Shown: piece by piece, positions 1 through 8,121 of the stretch
Position numbering within the stretch: position 1 is the first letter of the stretch
How the letters are laid out: every line of letters begins with the position of its first letter
Assembly: GCA_013359225.1 (NCBI GenBank)
Contig: JABWCG010000005.1
Coordinates: 1 to 38,434, forward strand
DNA from: Candidatus Buchananbacteria bacterium
Lineage (GTDB): Bacteria > Patescibacteriota > Patescibacteriia > Buchananbacterales > UBA6539
Length of the DNA: 38,434 nt
Direction: 5' to 3'
Made by a program: the position numbers and the translations under genes
Notes under the pieces: generated by a model
The model's database searches: none
Seen by the model: the letters and a program-made list of their open reading frames with translations, nothing else
What the model was told of the DNA's origin: nothing

Positions 1-1
1 C

Positions 2-193
2 TCGATGATGATGTTGCAGACCGACGGCAGTTGGTGGACGTGGAGTCTGACGCACCCCAATGATTACAACTATTCGGAAATCCGTTGCTATGTCGTGCCA
101 AAAGACACAAATCCGCCGGATTGCTATCCGCAGCTCCAGCTTGAGCCGCCCGTCATCCCTTCAGCCGTGGCGATTGCGACCGCGACGCGCTGA
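2..193 (+). CDS. 3' end of an unknown protein, truncated by the window edge
   Basis: An open frame runs in from the left edge (TCG, then three ATG codons at 5-13) to TGA at 191-193. The visible 63 residues are rich in Trp, Tyr and Pro and include WWTWSL and a two-Cys segment; I recognise no family. Codon use is GC-rich, like the reverse gene 334-777 and unlike the AT-rich gene at 928. A strong terminator follows directly, which supports a real gene end. Whether translation starts at one of the ATGs at 5-13 or upstream cannot be seen. Confidence 0.5.
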   Translation, partial: SMMMLQTDGSWWTWSLTHPNDYNYSEIRCYVVPKDTNPPDCYPQLQLEPPVIPSAVAIATATR

Positions 194-217
194 CCAGGCC
201 AAACCGTTCTTTTGTGA

Positions 218-255
218 CCCTCACCTTGTAGGCTTAAGGTGAGGGATTTTTATTT
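218..255 (+). terminator. Rho-independent terminator of the first gene
   Basis: CCCTCACCTT (218-227) and AAGGTGAGGG (236-245) form a perfect 10-bp stem with an 8-base loop, followed by ATTTTTATTT. It begins 25 bases after the stop at 193. Confidence 0.9.
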
Positions 256-257
256 AC

Positions 258-298
258 CAAAAATGAAAAAGCAGGTGTCTAAGACTTCAGACACCTGC
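258..298 (-). terminator. Rho-independent terminator of the reverse gene 334-777
   Basis: GCAGGTGTCT (271-280) pairs with AGACACCTGC (289-298) over 10 bp with an 8-base loop. On the reverse strand it is followed by TTTTTCATTTTTGG. It faces the forward terminator at 218-255, so the two convergent genes end with separate, adjacent terminators. Confidence 0.88.
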
Positions 299-333
299 AG
301 GGTTGGTTTGGGATTGGTTGTTGGTGTGCTCGC

Positions 334-777
334 CTAGACGACAGCGAGGACTTCGTGAACGCGCTTGCCGCGTTTCCCGGTGACGACGATGCGCGTCGCG
401 GCGTCGGCCATGATACGGGTGGTGCCGTTGTTGGCGACGATCGCGTTGACGATGTTGACGTCCGACCATGGTTCCAGACCGAGGATCACGCGACGGATTG
501 AGTCGTCATAGCAGACTTTATCCGTCACCGGACCGCCGTCGCCTTTCTGCAACGTTTCGCGTACCCGAAAGCCGTTGCCCTCGGGCATTTGGCAGAAAAA
601 GACCTTGGTCGGCCCAACACTGGCAGTAACCGGCTGGCCCTCTTCTCGGTAGACGACCGGCTTGCTGGTGTGAGCGCCGATGATGTCGGCGCGGACTGTG
701 GCCCCGTGTGTGACGCCTGCTTCTTCCATGCGGTCACGCAACACGTGGGGCTGCTGGTATCGGCTTGCTCGTGCCAT
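334..777 (-). CDS. Orphan hypothetical protein, 147 residues, GC-rich, strong SD
   Basis: The start is set by AAAGGAGG about 10 bases upstream of the ATG at 777-775; a longer frame back to 837 would put this SD inside the gene. The product is a soluble, mildly basic protein with no signal peptide or membrane segment. Its N-terminus is MARASRYQQPHVL and its C-terminus holds TGKRGKR. I recognise no domain. It is monocistronic, divergent from the gene at 928, with its own terminator. Composition and SD use differ from neighbouring core genes and match the small gene 4895-5053 and the pur genes, suggesting a distinct gene class or transfer. A reverse promoter probably lies around 854-887 (TTGACT at 882-877, or TATAAT at 887-882), but no pairing of boxes is ideal. 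Confidence 0.75.
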   Translation of the reverse strand: MARASRYQQPHVLRDRMEEAGVTHGATVRADIIGAHTSKPVVYREEGQPVTASVGPTKVFFCQMPEGNGFRVRETLQKGDGGPVTDKVCYDDSIRRVILGLEPWSDVNIVNAIVANNGTTRIMADAATRIVVTGKRGKRVHEVLAVV

Positions 778-890
778 AAACTGGTTTCCTCCTTTTCCAG
801 TTGACCAACTTTCGATTTTTTTGTTTGCCCAAACCAAACCCTAAGATATTGATACTGTCCCACATTGTTTGGCCAAAGTCAATTATAATC

Positions 891-920
891 TTGAAATTTT
901 GGCTAAAATATTGTTATAAT
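891..920 (+). promoter_or_regulatory. Promoter of the secreted protease-like gene, predicting a leaderless mRNA
   Basis: TTGAAA (891-896), an 18-base spacer and TATAAT (915-920). The ATG is at 928, only 7 bases after the -10 box, so the expected transcription start falls at or next to the start codon. There is no SD. Confidence 0.8.
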
Positions 921-927
921 AATTACA

Positions 928-2514
928 ATGAAAATTCGTTGGCAAAAGTCTGCTTTAACCTTTTTAGGCCTAGCGTTAGTTCTAGGCAATTTTTTATTGA
1001 CCACGCCGGTTCGGGCTGAATTACAGCTGGTGCGTTCGGCGGACTTTGGCACTATCTATTATATTGATAGCCGCGGCGTGCGCCACCCGTTTCCTAATGA
1101 AATTACTTATCGCAGTTGGTATGGTGCTGATTTTTCTAAAGTCGTCACGGTTGGCAACGAATTTTTAGCGAATTATCCGCTGGGCGAGAATATCACCATT
1201 AGACCGGGAACATATTTGGTAAAAATTAGAACCACCTCGCCGGTTTATGCTGTTGAGCAAGGCGGGGTGTTGCGAGAAATTCAAAACGAAAGTATTGCGG
1301 AAAGTATTTATGGCGCCGACTGGTCAAAGCGGGTGGTGGACGTACCCGACGTATTTTTTGAAAATTACCAAATTGGTCAACCAATTAAGCACGATTACAC
1401 GATTCCCGAAAGCGTCTTATATTTTAATTCCGACCTAAAAAAATATTTCTATAAAAATGCAGGCTTACTCCGGGCGTTTGCCGACGACGAGGCGCTAGCA
1501 AAAAATTATTTTGATAAAAGTTTTGCAATTAGTGCCAACCGAACGTTTTATGAACGGGAAAAACCGATTCAGGGTTTTGATAAAAATGTTTTTGATCCGA
1601 TTGCTTTGCCGATTGCGGACCGCCGTGACTGCGAAAACAAAAAATTAAAGGCCGCTGTTATTCTTTTGGCCGACGAAGAATATTCGTCCGACGAAGTGGC
1701 GAAGGTTCAACTGATTAAAAATGCGGCGAGTGAAAGGTATCACTGGGCCACGGACGGTTTTGGTGAAATTGATTTTGATTATCCAACCACCATTTTATTA
1801 GACGACGGCTATTTGATCCGCAAACGAAACGACGGCACCACGGAAGTCCGCAACGAAGCGATCAATACATTTTATGATAATAATCCGGATGAGTTTGATT
1901 TCATTTTTGTCTGGACTAATTTTAAAATCCCAACCGAAGACACTAACGAGATTGCGCATTTTGTGCCAGTGACAAATAAATGGGAGGGTATTAATAAAGG
2001 TTCGCTGGACCGCTCATCAATTTTTGGCAGCCAGGGCAAACTTAAAGGCGTGGTGATGATGGGCAATATTAATAAATATAATCCGGGCACCACGGAAGGT
2101 TTGGATGCCGCATTAAACGTGGTGTTGCACGAAATTTTGCATCAATGGTCGGCATACATTAATTTTGATGACGACGGCAAAAACAACAATGCGCTTCTGA
2201 GAAACGACGATTTTTTCCATTGGAGCATTTACGCCGGATTCATTTCGCCGCTTGGCGGCAGCGGCTGGATTGATAACGGCGACGGAACGTTTACTTCCGG
2301 CTTGACCAAATTGGCAAATACGAACCGCCGCGCATACAGCCAACTTGATTTGTATCTGATGGGGCTTGTTGATAAAAGATATGTAACGCCTATAATGTAT
2401 TTAGAGCCACTGATTAAGGATGAGGTTGCTAATACCATTAAAGCTACGCCTCAGTATGTGACAATTGACCAGATTATCAAGGCTAATGGTCCGGTCAAGT
2501 GTAGTATTGATTAA
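928..2514 (+). CDS. Secreted HExxH metallopeptidase-like protein with two N-terminal surface repeats
   Basis: The 528-residue product begins with a signal peptide (basic start, hydrophobic 9-25, cleavage probably near A30). Residues about 35-150 hold two copies of a repeat of the form RSADFGTIYYI...YRSWYGADFSKV...NYPLG and YAVEQGGVLREI...YGADWSKR...NYQIG, which I associate with exported proteins of Patescibacteria. The C-terminal half contains HEILH (H401, E402, H405), a zinc-peptidase HExxH signature, within a segment that resembles secreted metalloproteases; a third metal ligand is not obvious. The start is supported by the -10 box 7 bases upstream and by the signal peptide. argS begins 4 bases after the stop, so the two are probably co-transcribed. 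The substrate is unknown, and peptidase activity is inferred from the motif alone. Confidence 0.85.
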   Translation: MKIRWQKSALTFLGLALVLGNFLLTTPVRAELQLVRSADFGTIYYIDSRGVRHPFPNEITYRSWYGADFSKVVTVGNEFLANYPLGENITIRPGTYLVKIRTTSPVYAVEQGGVLREIQNESIAESIYGADWSKRVVDVPDVFFENYQIGQPIKHDYTIPESVLYFNSDLKKYFYKNAGLLRAFADDEALAKNYFDKSFAISANRTFYEREKPIQGFDKNVFDPIALPIADRRDCENKKLKAAVILLADEEYSSDEVAKVQLIKNAASERYHWATDGFGEIDFDYPTTILLDDGYLIRKRNDGTTEVRNEAINTFYDNNPDEFDFIFVWTNFKIPTEDTNEIAHFVPVTNKWEGINKGSLDRSSIFGSQGKLKGVVMMGNINKYNPGTTEGLDAALNVVLHEILHQWSAYINFDDDGKNNNALLRNDDFFHWSIYAGFISPLGGSGWIDNGDGTFTSGLTKLANTNRRAYSQLDLYLMGLVDKRYVTPIMYLEPLIKDEVANTIKATPQYVTIDQIIKANGPVKCSID

Positions 2515-2518
2515 TTAT

Positions 2519-4273
2519 ATGGCAAACGAACATCAAAAAATTCAATCGCAAGCAGTTGCCTCTTTGGCCGAGCAGGTGCTTGAAATTTTTAAGAAAGTTT
2601 CCCCGGAAGTTTCGGCCGGCGATATCAATCTTGAATTTCCGCCGGACGCTACGCTGGGCGATTATTCAGTGCCATGTTTTATTTTGGCGAAAAAAATAAA
2701 AATGGCTCCGGCGGCTTTAGCCCAGCAAGCAGCGGAAGCCTTTGTGCCCACGCCGTTTATTAGTCAGGTGAAAGTCGCCGGGCCGTATTTTAATTTTTTT
2801 GTTAATCGGCAAAATTTCATGGCGGCGGTTTTTGCGGAAATTGGCAAAGCCAAAAGTGGTTATGGTGGCTCAAAAATTGGCAAAGGCCAAAAAGTAATGG
2901 TGGAATATTTTTCGCCAAACACCAATAAGCCATTGACGGTTGGACACGTTCGAAACATTTGTTTGGGTTCTACGATTGCTAATCTCTTTAGATTCAGCGG
3001 CTATAAAGTAATCACTACGACACTATATAATGATCGCGGCATTGCGATTGCCAAGGCAATGTTGGGATATCAAAAATGGGGCAAAAATAAAACGCCGAAA
3101 TCAGCCAAGATGAAGCCGGATCATTTTGTCGGCAGTTTTTATGTTCGATTTTCACAAGAAGAAAAAACTAATGAGCAATTGAGCAAAGAAGCTTTGCGGA
3201 TGTTGCAAGCATGGGAGAATGACGATAAAACCGCGCGCGAATTGTGGCAGAAGCTAATGACGTGGGTTTTGGAAGGTTTTAAGCAGACGATCAAGAAATT
3301 TGGCATTGAACGGTTTGACGAGGAGTATCACGAAAGCGAATTTTACGATAAAGGCAAGCAAGTAGTAGAAGACGGTTTGAAGAAGGGGGTGTTTGTTAAA
3401 AATCAGGAAGGGTTAGTGTATGCTGAATTGGAAAAGTTTAAGCTGCCAAACAAAATTGTGCTGCGGCCGGATGCCACCAGTCTATATATTACCCAAGATT
3501 TATACCTCGCCTATTTAAAGGATAAGCATAATGCCGACTCATCAATTTACGTGGTCGGTTCGGAGCAGGATTTATATTTTCAGCAGCTATTTAAAATTTT
3601 GGAGCTGCTTGGTTTTAAAAATGCTGAGCGGTATCATCATTTGTCGTATGGGATGATTCGTTTACCGGAAGGCAAAATCAAATCCCGCGAAGGCCTGGCG
3701 GAAGGAACTGGCGCAGATGACTTATTGGCTGAACTTGAATCATTGGCTAAAGAAGAAATTGTTAAGCGTTCGCCGGAATTGGATGAAAAAGAAATCGGCG
3801 CGCGCGCCGAACAAATTGCTTTAGGGGCGCTGAAATTTTATATTTTGGCGGTTGATCCGAAAACGACAATGATTTTTAATCCCAAACAGTCAATCGCTTT
3901 TACCGGAAAGACCGGACCGTATCTGCAGTATGTCTATGCCAGAATCAACAGCATTTTTGCCAAAGCACAGGTAAAGCCAAGCGCCAAAGTTGATGCCAAA
4001 CTTTTGACTGAGCAAGTGGAGTTTGATTTGGTAAAGCTGTTGGCAAAATTCCCTGAAGTGGTTAGTCAGTCGGTTAAACGGTTTGATCCGTCTGAACTTT
4101 CAAGTTATCTTTTTGATCTGGCAAAAACTTTTAGTTTGTTTTACGAGCAGGTGCCGATTTTACAAGGCGATAAAAAGATTCAAAAAACTAGACTGCTTTT
4201 GATTAAAGATATTCAGTTGGTATTGGCAACGGGGTTGGGGCTTTTGGGAATCACCACGTTGGAAAAAATGTAA
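2519..4273 (+). CDS. argS: Arginyl-tRNA synthetase
   Basis: Class I synthetase that charges tRNA(Arg) with arginine. Seen: an N-terminal Add1-like domain (about 1-110); the class I signature in SPNTNKPLTVGH with H143 (HIGH variant, first His replaced by Thr); the ArgRS-specific YNDRG segment; and KIKSREG (386-392) in place of KMSKS. The C-terminal anticodon-binding helical domain includes TGKTGPYLQYVYAR. At 584 residues the length is typical. The ATG at 2519 is chosen because the frame extended to 2465 lies inside the upstream gene and the protein family starts here. The 4-base gap to the upstream gene and the absence of an SD suggest translational coupling. No promoter was seen directly upstream. 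Confidence 0.97.
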   Translation: MANEHQKIQSQAVASLAEQVLEIFKKVSPEVSAGDINLEFPPDATLGDYSVPCFILAKKIKMAPAALAQQAAEAFVPTPFISQVKVAGPYFNFFVNRQNFMAAVFAEIGKAKSGYGGSKIGKGQKVMVEYFSPNTNKPLTVGHVRNICLGSTIANLFRFSGYKVITTTLYNDRGIAIAKAMLGYQKWGKNKTPKSAKMKPDHFVGSFYVRFSQEEKTNEQLSKEALRMLQAWENDDKTARELWQKLMTWVLEGFKQTIKKFGIERFDEEYHESEFYDKGKQVVEDGLKKGVFVKNQEGLVYAELEKFKLPNKIVLRPDATSLYITQDLYLAYLKDKHNADSSIYVVGSEQDLYFQQLFKILELLGFKNAERYHHLSYGMIRLPEGKIKSREGLAEGTGADDLLAELESLAKEEIVKRSPELDEKEIGARAEQIALGALKFYILAVDPKTTMIFNPKQSIAFTGKTGPYLQYVYARINSIFAKAQVKPSAKVDAKLLTEQVEFDLVKLLAKFPEVVSQSVKRFDPSELSSYLFDLAKTFSLFYEQVPILQGDKKIQKTRLLLIKDIQLVLATGLGLLGITTLEKM

Positions 4274-4284
4274 AAATTTTGATT

Positions 4285-4313
4285 TAGACTTTTTAGTAAA
4301 AAAATATTATACT
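4285..4313 (+). promoter_or_regulatory. Promoter of the lone response regulator
   Basis: TAGACT (4285-4290), a 17-base spacer and TATACT (4308-4313). The ATG at 4324 is 10 bases downstream, so the leader would be only 0-4 bases long. Confidence 0.6.
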
Positions 4314-4323
4314 AGAAAGCGGT

Positions 4324-4713
4324 ATGGCCAAAAAGAAAATAAAAATTTTAGTGGTTGAAGATGAGGAATTTTTGTTGGAGCTCTACGAGATGAAATTACG
4401 CGAGTCGGGTTACGATGTTTTTATTGCCAGTAACGGCCAGGAAGGCTATGGTTTGGCGGAGCTAGAAAAGCCGGATTTAATTTTACTTGATTTGTTAATG
4501 CCGGAAGTCGATGGTTATGATATGTTGCGTAAATTAAAAGAAAACCCTGCCACCAAGCAAATTCCGGCAATTATTTTTTCCAACCTGTCGCAAAAAGAAG
4601 AAATTGAAAAAGGTTTAAAACTTGGTGCAAAAGATTTTATTATCAAGACCAGTATTACGCCGTCGCAACTGGAAGCAAAAGTTAAGGAATTTTTGCGGAA
4701 ATATAAAAAGTAA
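4324..4713 (+). CDS. Single-domain response regulator (CheY-like receiver)
   Basis: The 129-residue protein is a receiver domain only. It has the acidic pocket (E12, D13), the phosphoacceptor D56 in LILLDLLMP, Ser in FSNLS at the Thr/Ser switch position, and the conserved Lys in IIKTSI. There is no output domain, so it would act by protein-protein interaction, as in phosphorelays. No histidine kinase is nearby, and the partner is unknown. It has its own promoter and a strong terminator and is therefore monocistronic, with no SD. Receiver identity is secure; the pathway is not. Confidence 0.93.
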   Translation: MAKKKIKILVVEDEEFLLELYEMKLRESGYDVFIASNGQEGYGLAELEKPDLILLDLLMPEVDGYDMLRKLKENPATKQIPAIIFSNLSQKEEIEKGLKLGAKDFIIKTSITPSQLEAKVKEFLRKYKK

Positions 4714-4729
4714 TTTTTTAAAAAAATAT

Positions 4730-4753
4730 AGCTAGCGGTCAGCTAGCTTTTTT
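4730..4753. terminator. Bidirectional terminator between the response regulator and the reverse small-peptide gene
   Basis: AGCTAGC (4730-4736) pairs with GCTAGCT (4742-4748) around GGTCA. T runs follow on the forward strand (4746-4753). On the reverse strand it is followed by ATATTTTTTT, so it can end transcripts from both sides. Confidence 0.85.
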
Positions 4754-4780
4754 GTATCGGTTGTTGCTAATTAAGTAGAG

Positions 4781-4840
4781 AGGGCCAGCCGCAGTCCTCT
4801 CTCGAAAGTGAAAAGTGAGATGTGGATGTTGGCTGGCCCT
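4781..4840 (-). repeat. 10-bp inverted repeat in the 3' region of the small-peptide transcript
   Basis: AGGGCCAGCC (4781-4790) and GGCTGGCCCT (4831-4840) are perfectly complementary across 40 bases that include a weaker TCTC/GAGA pairing. No U tract follows immediately on either strand, so it looks like a folded 3' end or stability element ahead of the terminator at 4730-4753. Confidence 0.6.
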
Positions 4841-4855
4841 GTTTGGCCTCGTGGT

Positions 4856-4903
4856 GTGATCCTGGCGTTAGCCAGGGGAAACCCGCGTCGTGGGTTAGAT
4901 CAC
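4856..4903 (-). other. Predicted three-way-junction RNA element overlapping the stop codon of the small-peptide gene
   Basis: GTGAT (4856-4860) pairs with ATCAC (4899-4903). They enclose two hairpins: CCTGGC/GCCAGG (4861-4866 with 4871-4876, loop GTTA) and AACCC/GGGTT (4880-4884 with 4892-4896). Nearly all bases are used, and the second hairpin contains the TAA stop of the reverse gene (4897-4895). The fold is seen in the sequence; a function is inference. Confidence 0.45.
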
Positions 4904-5053
4904 GTTGAGGCCGGCCGCGTTCGCCAGGTTGTTCGTCATCGCGCCGATGTCGTCGTTCTGCTTGCCGACGGGATTCTTCGCATTCGCGTTGCCGATGTCT
5001 TCGTTCAGCGGATTCAGCGTCTGCGGCGTGTTGGCGTTGCGATTCGCGTGCAT
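4895..5053 (-). CDS. 52-residue Asn/Ala-rich peptide with a strong SD
   Basis: AGGAGG lies 9 bases before the ATG at 5053-5051, with a good promoter upstream, so this short frame is well supported. The peptide begins MHANRNANTPQ and is rich in Asn, Ala, Asp and Gly, with no Cys, no hydrophobic segment and no clear charge block; it looks disordered. I recognise no family. Its leader of about 90 bases can form AGCC-GCAA-GGCT, a stem with a GNRA loop, just before the SD. It is divergent from ileS, whose promoter overlaps this region, and is followed by a predicted junction fold, an inverted repeat and a terminator. A longer frame back to 5137 would start upstream of the SD and is rejected. It could be a small regulatory or secreted-by-other-means peptide; no function is claimed. 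Confidence 0.65.
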   Translation of the reverse strand: MHANRNANTPQTLNPLNEDIGNANAKNPVGKQNDDIGAMTNNLANAAGLNVI

Positions 5054-5148
5054 AGTTTGGTTCCTCCTGGATCCTTGTCTGGGAGCCTTGCGGCTTTCCG
5101 TGTGCAGTTTTGGTTTGGGCGCTCTTGTGGCCCGCACCTATAAAAATA

Positions 5149-5177
5149 AAGATAGCAAAATGGCTTTTAAAAGTCAA
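5149..5177 (-). promoter_or_regulatory. Promoter of the 52-residue peptide gene
   Basis: On the reverse strand: TTGACT (5177-5172), a 17-base spacer and TATCTT (5154-5149). The predicted start near 5142 gives a leader of about 88 bases. Its -35 box is back to back with that of ileS, 8 bases apart. Confidence 0.8.
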
Positions 5178-5185
5178 CAACTTAG

Positions 5186-5214
5186 TTGACCAAGCGGGGA
5201 ATTTTGGTTAAAAT
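5186..5214 (+). promoter_or_regulatory. ileS promoter, predicting a leaderless mRNA
   Basis: TTGACC (5186-5191), a 17-base spacer and TAAAAT (5209-5214). The ATG at 5224 is 9 bases after the -10 box. GTTGACC here and AGTCAAC at 5172-5178 form an inverted pair, so two polymerases could compete for the site. Confidence 0.85.
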
Positions 5215-5223
5215 AACCTCATT

Positions 5224-8109
5224 ATGGAGTCAAAATTTTCCCAACAAGAAGCCGAGATTTTAAAGTTTTGGCGGGATAAAAAAATTTTTGAGCAGACTTT
5301 AACGAAAAAGGCACCGAAAGGTGACTATGTTTTTTATGATGGCCCGCCATTTGCCACCGGTACGCCGCACTACGGCCATATTGTGGCGAGTCTGATGAAA
5401 GACGTGGTGCCGCGTTACTGGACGATGAACGGCTACCGCGTTGAACGAAAGTGGGGCTGGGATTGCCACGGCCTGCCGATTGAAAATATTGTTGAAAAAG
5501 AACTTGGGTTTAAATCGAAAAAAGAAATTGAAGCTTACGGCATTGATAAATTTAATGAAGCTTGTCGGAGCAAGGTTTTGGAATACGCATCAGAATGGGA
5601 AAAAACAATTCCGCGTCTGGGGCGCTGGGCGGATATGGCAAATCCATATAAGACAATGGACTTGTCGTATATGGAAAGTATTTGGTGGGTATTCAAGGAA
5701 CTTTGGGATAAAGGCTTGATTTACCAGGATTACAAATCAATGCATGTGTGTCCGCGGTGTGAGACAACGCTTTCTCAACAGGAAGTTAGTGAAGGCTATA
5801 AAGATATTAAAGATTTGTCAGTGACGGCCAAGTTTGAATTAGCAGACGAGCCGGGAACGTTTGTGTTAGCGTGGACCACAACGCCCTGGACATTGCCGGG
5901 CAATGTCGCATTAGCCTTGGGGCCGGATATTAAGTATGGAAAATTTAAAATTAAAGATAATAAAGATAATCAGTTTAATTTTAATGACAAAGATTATTAT
6001 ATTACTGCAATTACTGATAAGGTTCCTTTAGAAGGATCCTCTGTTGGAGAATATGAGGTGACATTAACTAATAAAAAAGTAATCCTAGTTAAGGATTATC
6101 AAGAAATTAAAGCTAAAGATTTAGTAGGTAGAAAATATAAACCGTTATTTGATGATTATTTAAATCAAAATTTGGAACATCAGGAAAATTTTTATACCAT
6201 TGTGGCTGATGATTTTGTGACTACCCAAGAGGGTACGGGCGTGGTGCATATCGCGCCGGCGTTTGGTGAAGACGATATGCGGATTGGCAAAGAACAACAC
6301 TTGCCGTTTGTGCAGCATGTGCGTCTGGACGGACATATTAAAGATGAAATTAAAGACTTGGCCGGGTTAAACGTTAAGCCAATTGAGGACCATCAGTCAA
6401 CTGATGTAGCAGTCATTAAAATTTTAGCCGGAAAAAATTTACTGTTTAGTAAAGACAAGTACGAACATAGCTATCCACATTGCTGGCGCTGTGATACGCC
6501 GTTAATCAACTATGCGACAAGTTCCTGGTTTGTGAATGTGACTAAAGTTAAAAGCAAGGCCTTGCGACTGGCGGCCAAAATTAACTGGTCGCCCCAACAT
6601 ATCAAAGCTGGCCGGTTTGGCAAGTGGCTGGAAGGCGCGCGCGATTGGTCAATTTCGCGCCAGCGGTTTTGGGCCTCGGTAATGCCAATTTGGGTTTGTG
6701 ATACATGCGGCGAGAAAAAAGTGTATGGCAGTGTGACGGAATTAGCAAAAGATAGTGGTAAAAAAATTACTGATTTACATAAACATATTATTGATCAAGT
6801 GACAGTGCCTTGTCAGTGCGGCCAAACAATGAAACGAGTGCCGGATGTGTTGGACACCTGGTTTGACTCCGGTTCAATGCCATACGCCCAAATGCATTAT
6901 CCGTTTGAGAATAAAAAGAAGTTTGAACAAAATTTTCCAGCGGAGTTTATTGCTGAAGGCGTTGATCAAACGCGAGCGTGGTTTTACTATTTGCACGTCA
7001 TCGGCGCGGCCATCAAGGGCAAGGCGGCATTTAAGAACGTGATTGTCAATGGTATTGTGTTGGCCGAAGACGGCAAAAAGATGAGTAAGAAATTAAAAAA
7101 TTATCCCGATCCTAATGAAGTGATTGATAAGTATGGCGCTGATGCGTTGCGCTACTATTTATTAACCACGCCGGTGATGGAAGCAGAAAATTTAAATTTT
7201 TCCGAAAAGGAAGTTAAGGAAGCGTTGCAAAAAAATATCATGCTGATTGGCAATGTGCTGAGTTTTTATTTGATGTATAAGACAACTATTGGTCCAGATG
7301 CGCCAAAAACCAAAAATGTCTTGGATCGTTGGATTTTAGCCAAACTCAACGTTTTAAACCAAGAGATTACGGAAAAAATGAATAGTTATCAGATTGTTAA
7401 GGCAGCGCGGCCGATTACGGAGTTTATTAATGAACTTTCAACGTGGTATCTGCGCCGCAGCCGTGAACGTTTTAAGGATGGCGACGAACTCGGGGTTCAG
7501 ACCTTAGGGTTTGTCTTGCGGGAGTTTGCCAAAGTGGCGGCGCCGTTTATGCCATTCGTGACTGAAGAAATTTATCGTCAGATTGGCGGGGAAAAAGAGT
7601 CTGTTCACTTAGAAACTTGGCCAAAGGTTAACAAGAAATTGATTGATGAAAAATTATTGACGGAAATGAAACTGGTGGGCCAGATTGTCGAGCGCGGCTT
7701 GGCAGCTCGAGCAAACGCCGGCATTAAAATCCGCCAACCGCTATTGAGTTATACAACCTCCTTAGCCGATAAGCTTGCCGATGATTTAGTAGATATTATT
7801 AAAGATGAATTAAATATTAAAGAATTGCAATTCGGTAAAACTGATAACTTAGATATAACTATTACTGACGCCTTGAAGTTGGAAGGGTTGGCGCGAGAAT
7901 TAATCAGGCAAATCAACCAGTTGCGCAAAGATTCCGGCTTGACGGTTAACGATCGAGTTATTATTTATCAGCAAGGGTTAGATGAATTGTTCTCGGCACT
8001 CGGTGCAGACATCGTTAAGGCAACTTTAGCAATAGAAGTCAAACGGGAGTCTGTTGACAACATGAAAGAAACCGGTGGTGGGTTCGTTGGAATTAAAAAA
8101 ATTAATTAA
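5224..8109 (+). CDS. ileS: Isoleucyl-tRNA synthetase, type 2
   Basis: Charges tRNA(Ile); class I, 961 residues. Seen: PPFATGTPHYGH (HIGH signature at H49-H52), GWDCHGLPIE, editing-domain signature AWTTTPWTLPGN, the TWFDSGSMPYAQ segment, and KMSKKLKNYPDP (K619-K622). The HYGH and KMSKKLKNYPDP forms are those of type 2 (eukaryote-like) IleRS. In other bacteria type 2 enzymes are associated with low mupirocin sensitivity; that property is inferred, not shown here. Cys pairs lie in CDTCGEKK and CQCGQ in the middle region. It is first in a transcript with the NIF3-like gene, which starts 12 bases after its stop. No SD. Confidence 0.97.
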   Translation: MESKFSQQEAEILKFWRDKKIFEQTLTKKAPKGDYVFYDGPPFATGTPHYGHIVASLMKDVVPRYWTMNGYRVERKWGWDCHGLPIENIVEKELGFKSKKEIEAYGIDKFNEACRSKVLEYASEWEKTIPRLGRWADMANPYKTMDLSYMESIWWVFKELWDKGLIYQDYKSMHVCPRCETTLSQQEVSEGYKDIKDLSVTAKFELADEPGTFVLAWTTTPWTLPGNVALALGPDIKYGKFKIKDNKDNQFNFNDKDYYITAITDKVPLEGSSVGEYEVTLTNKKVILVKDYQEIKAKDLVGRKYKPLFDDYLNQNLEHQENFYTIVADDFVTTQEGTGVVHIAPAFGEDDMRIGKEQHLPFVQHVRLDGHIKDEIKDLAGLNVKPIEDHQSTDVAVIKILAGKNLLFSKDKYEHSYPHCWRCDTPLINYATSSWFVNVTKVKSKALRLAAKINWSPQHIKAGRFGKWLEGARDWSISRQRFWASVMPIWVCDTCGEKKVYGSVTELAKDSGKKITDLHKHIIDQVTVPCQCGQTMKRVPDVLDTWFDSGSMPYAQMHYPFENKKKFEQNFPAEFIAEGVDQTRAWFYYLHVIGAAIKGKAAFKNVIVNGIVLAEDGKKMSKKLKNYPDPNEVIDKYGADALRYYLLTTPVMEAENLNFSEKEVKEALQKNIMLIGNVLSFYLMYKTTIGPDAPKTKNVLDRWILAKLNVLNQEITEKMNSYQIVKAARPITEFINELSTWYLRRSRERFKDGDELGVQTLGFVLREFAKVAAPFMPFVTEEIYRQIGGEKESVHLETWPKVNKKLIDEKLLTEMKLVGQIVERGLAARANAGIKIRQPLLSYTTSLADKLADDLVDIIKDELNIKELQFGKTDNLDITITDALKLEGLARELIRQINQLRKDSGLTVNDRVIIYQQGLDELFSALGADIVKATLAIEVKRESVDNMKETGGGFVGIKKIN

Positions 8110-8121
8110 CGAAATAAAAAT

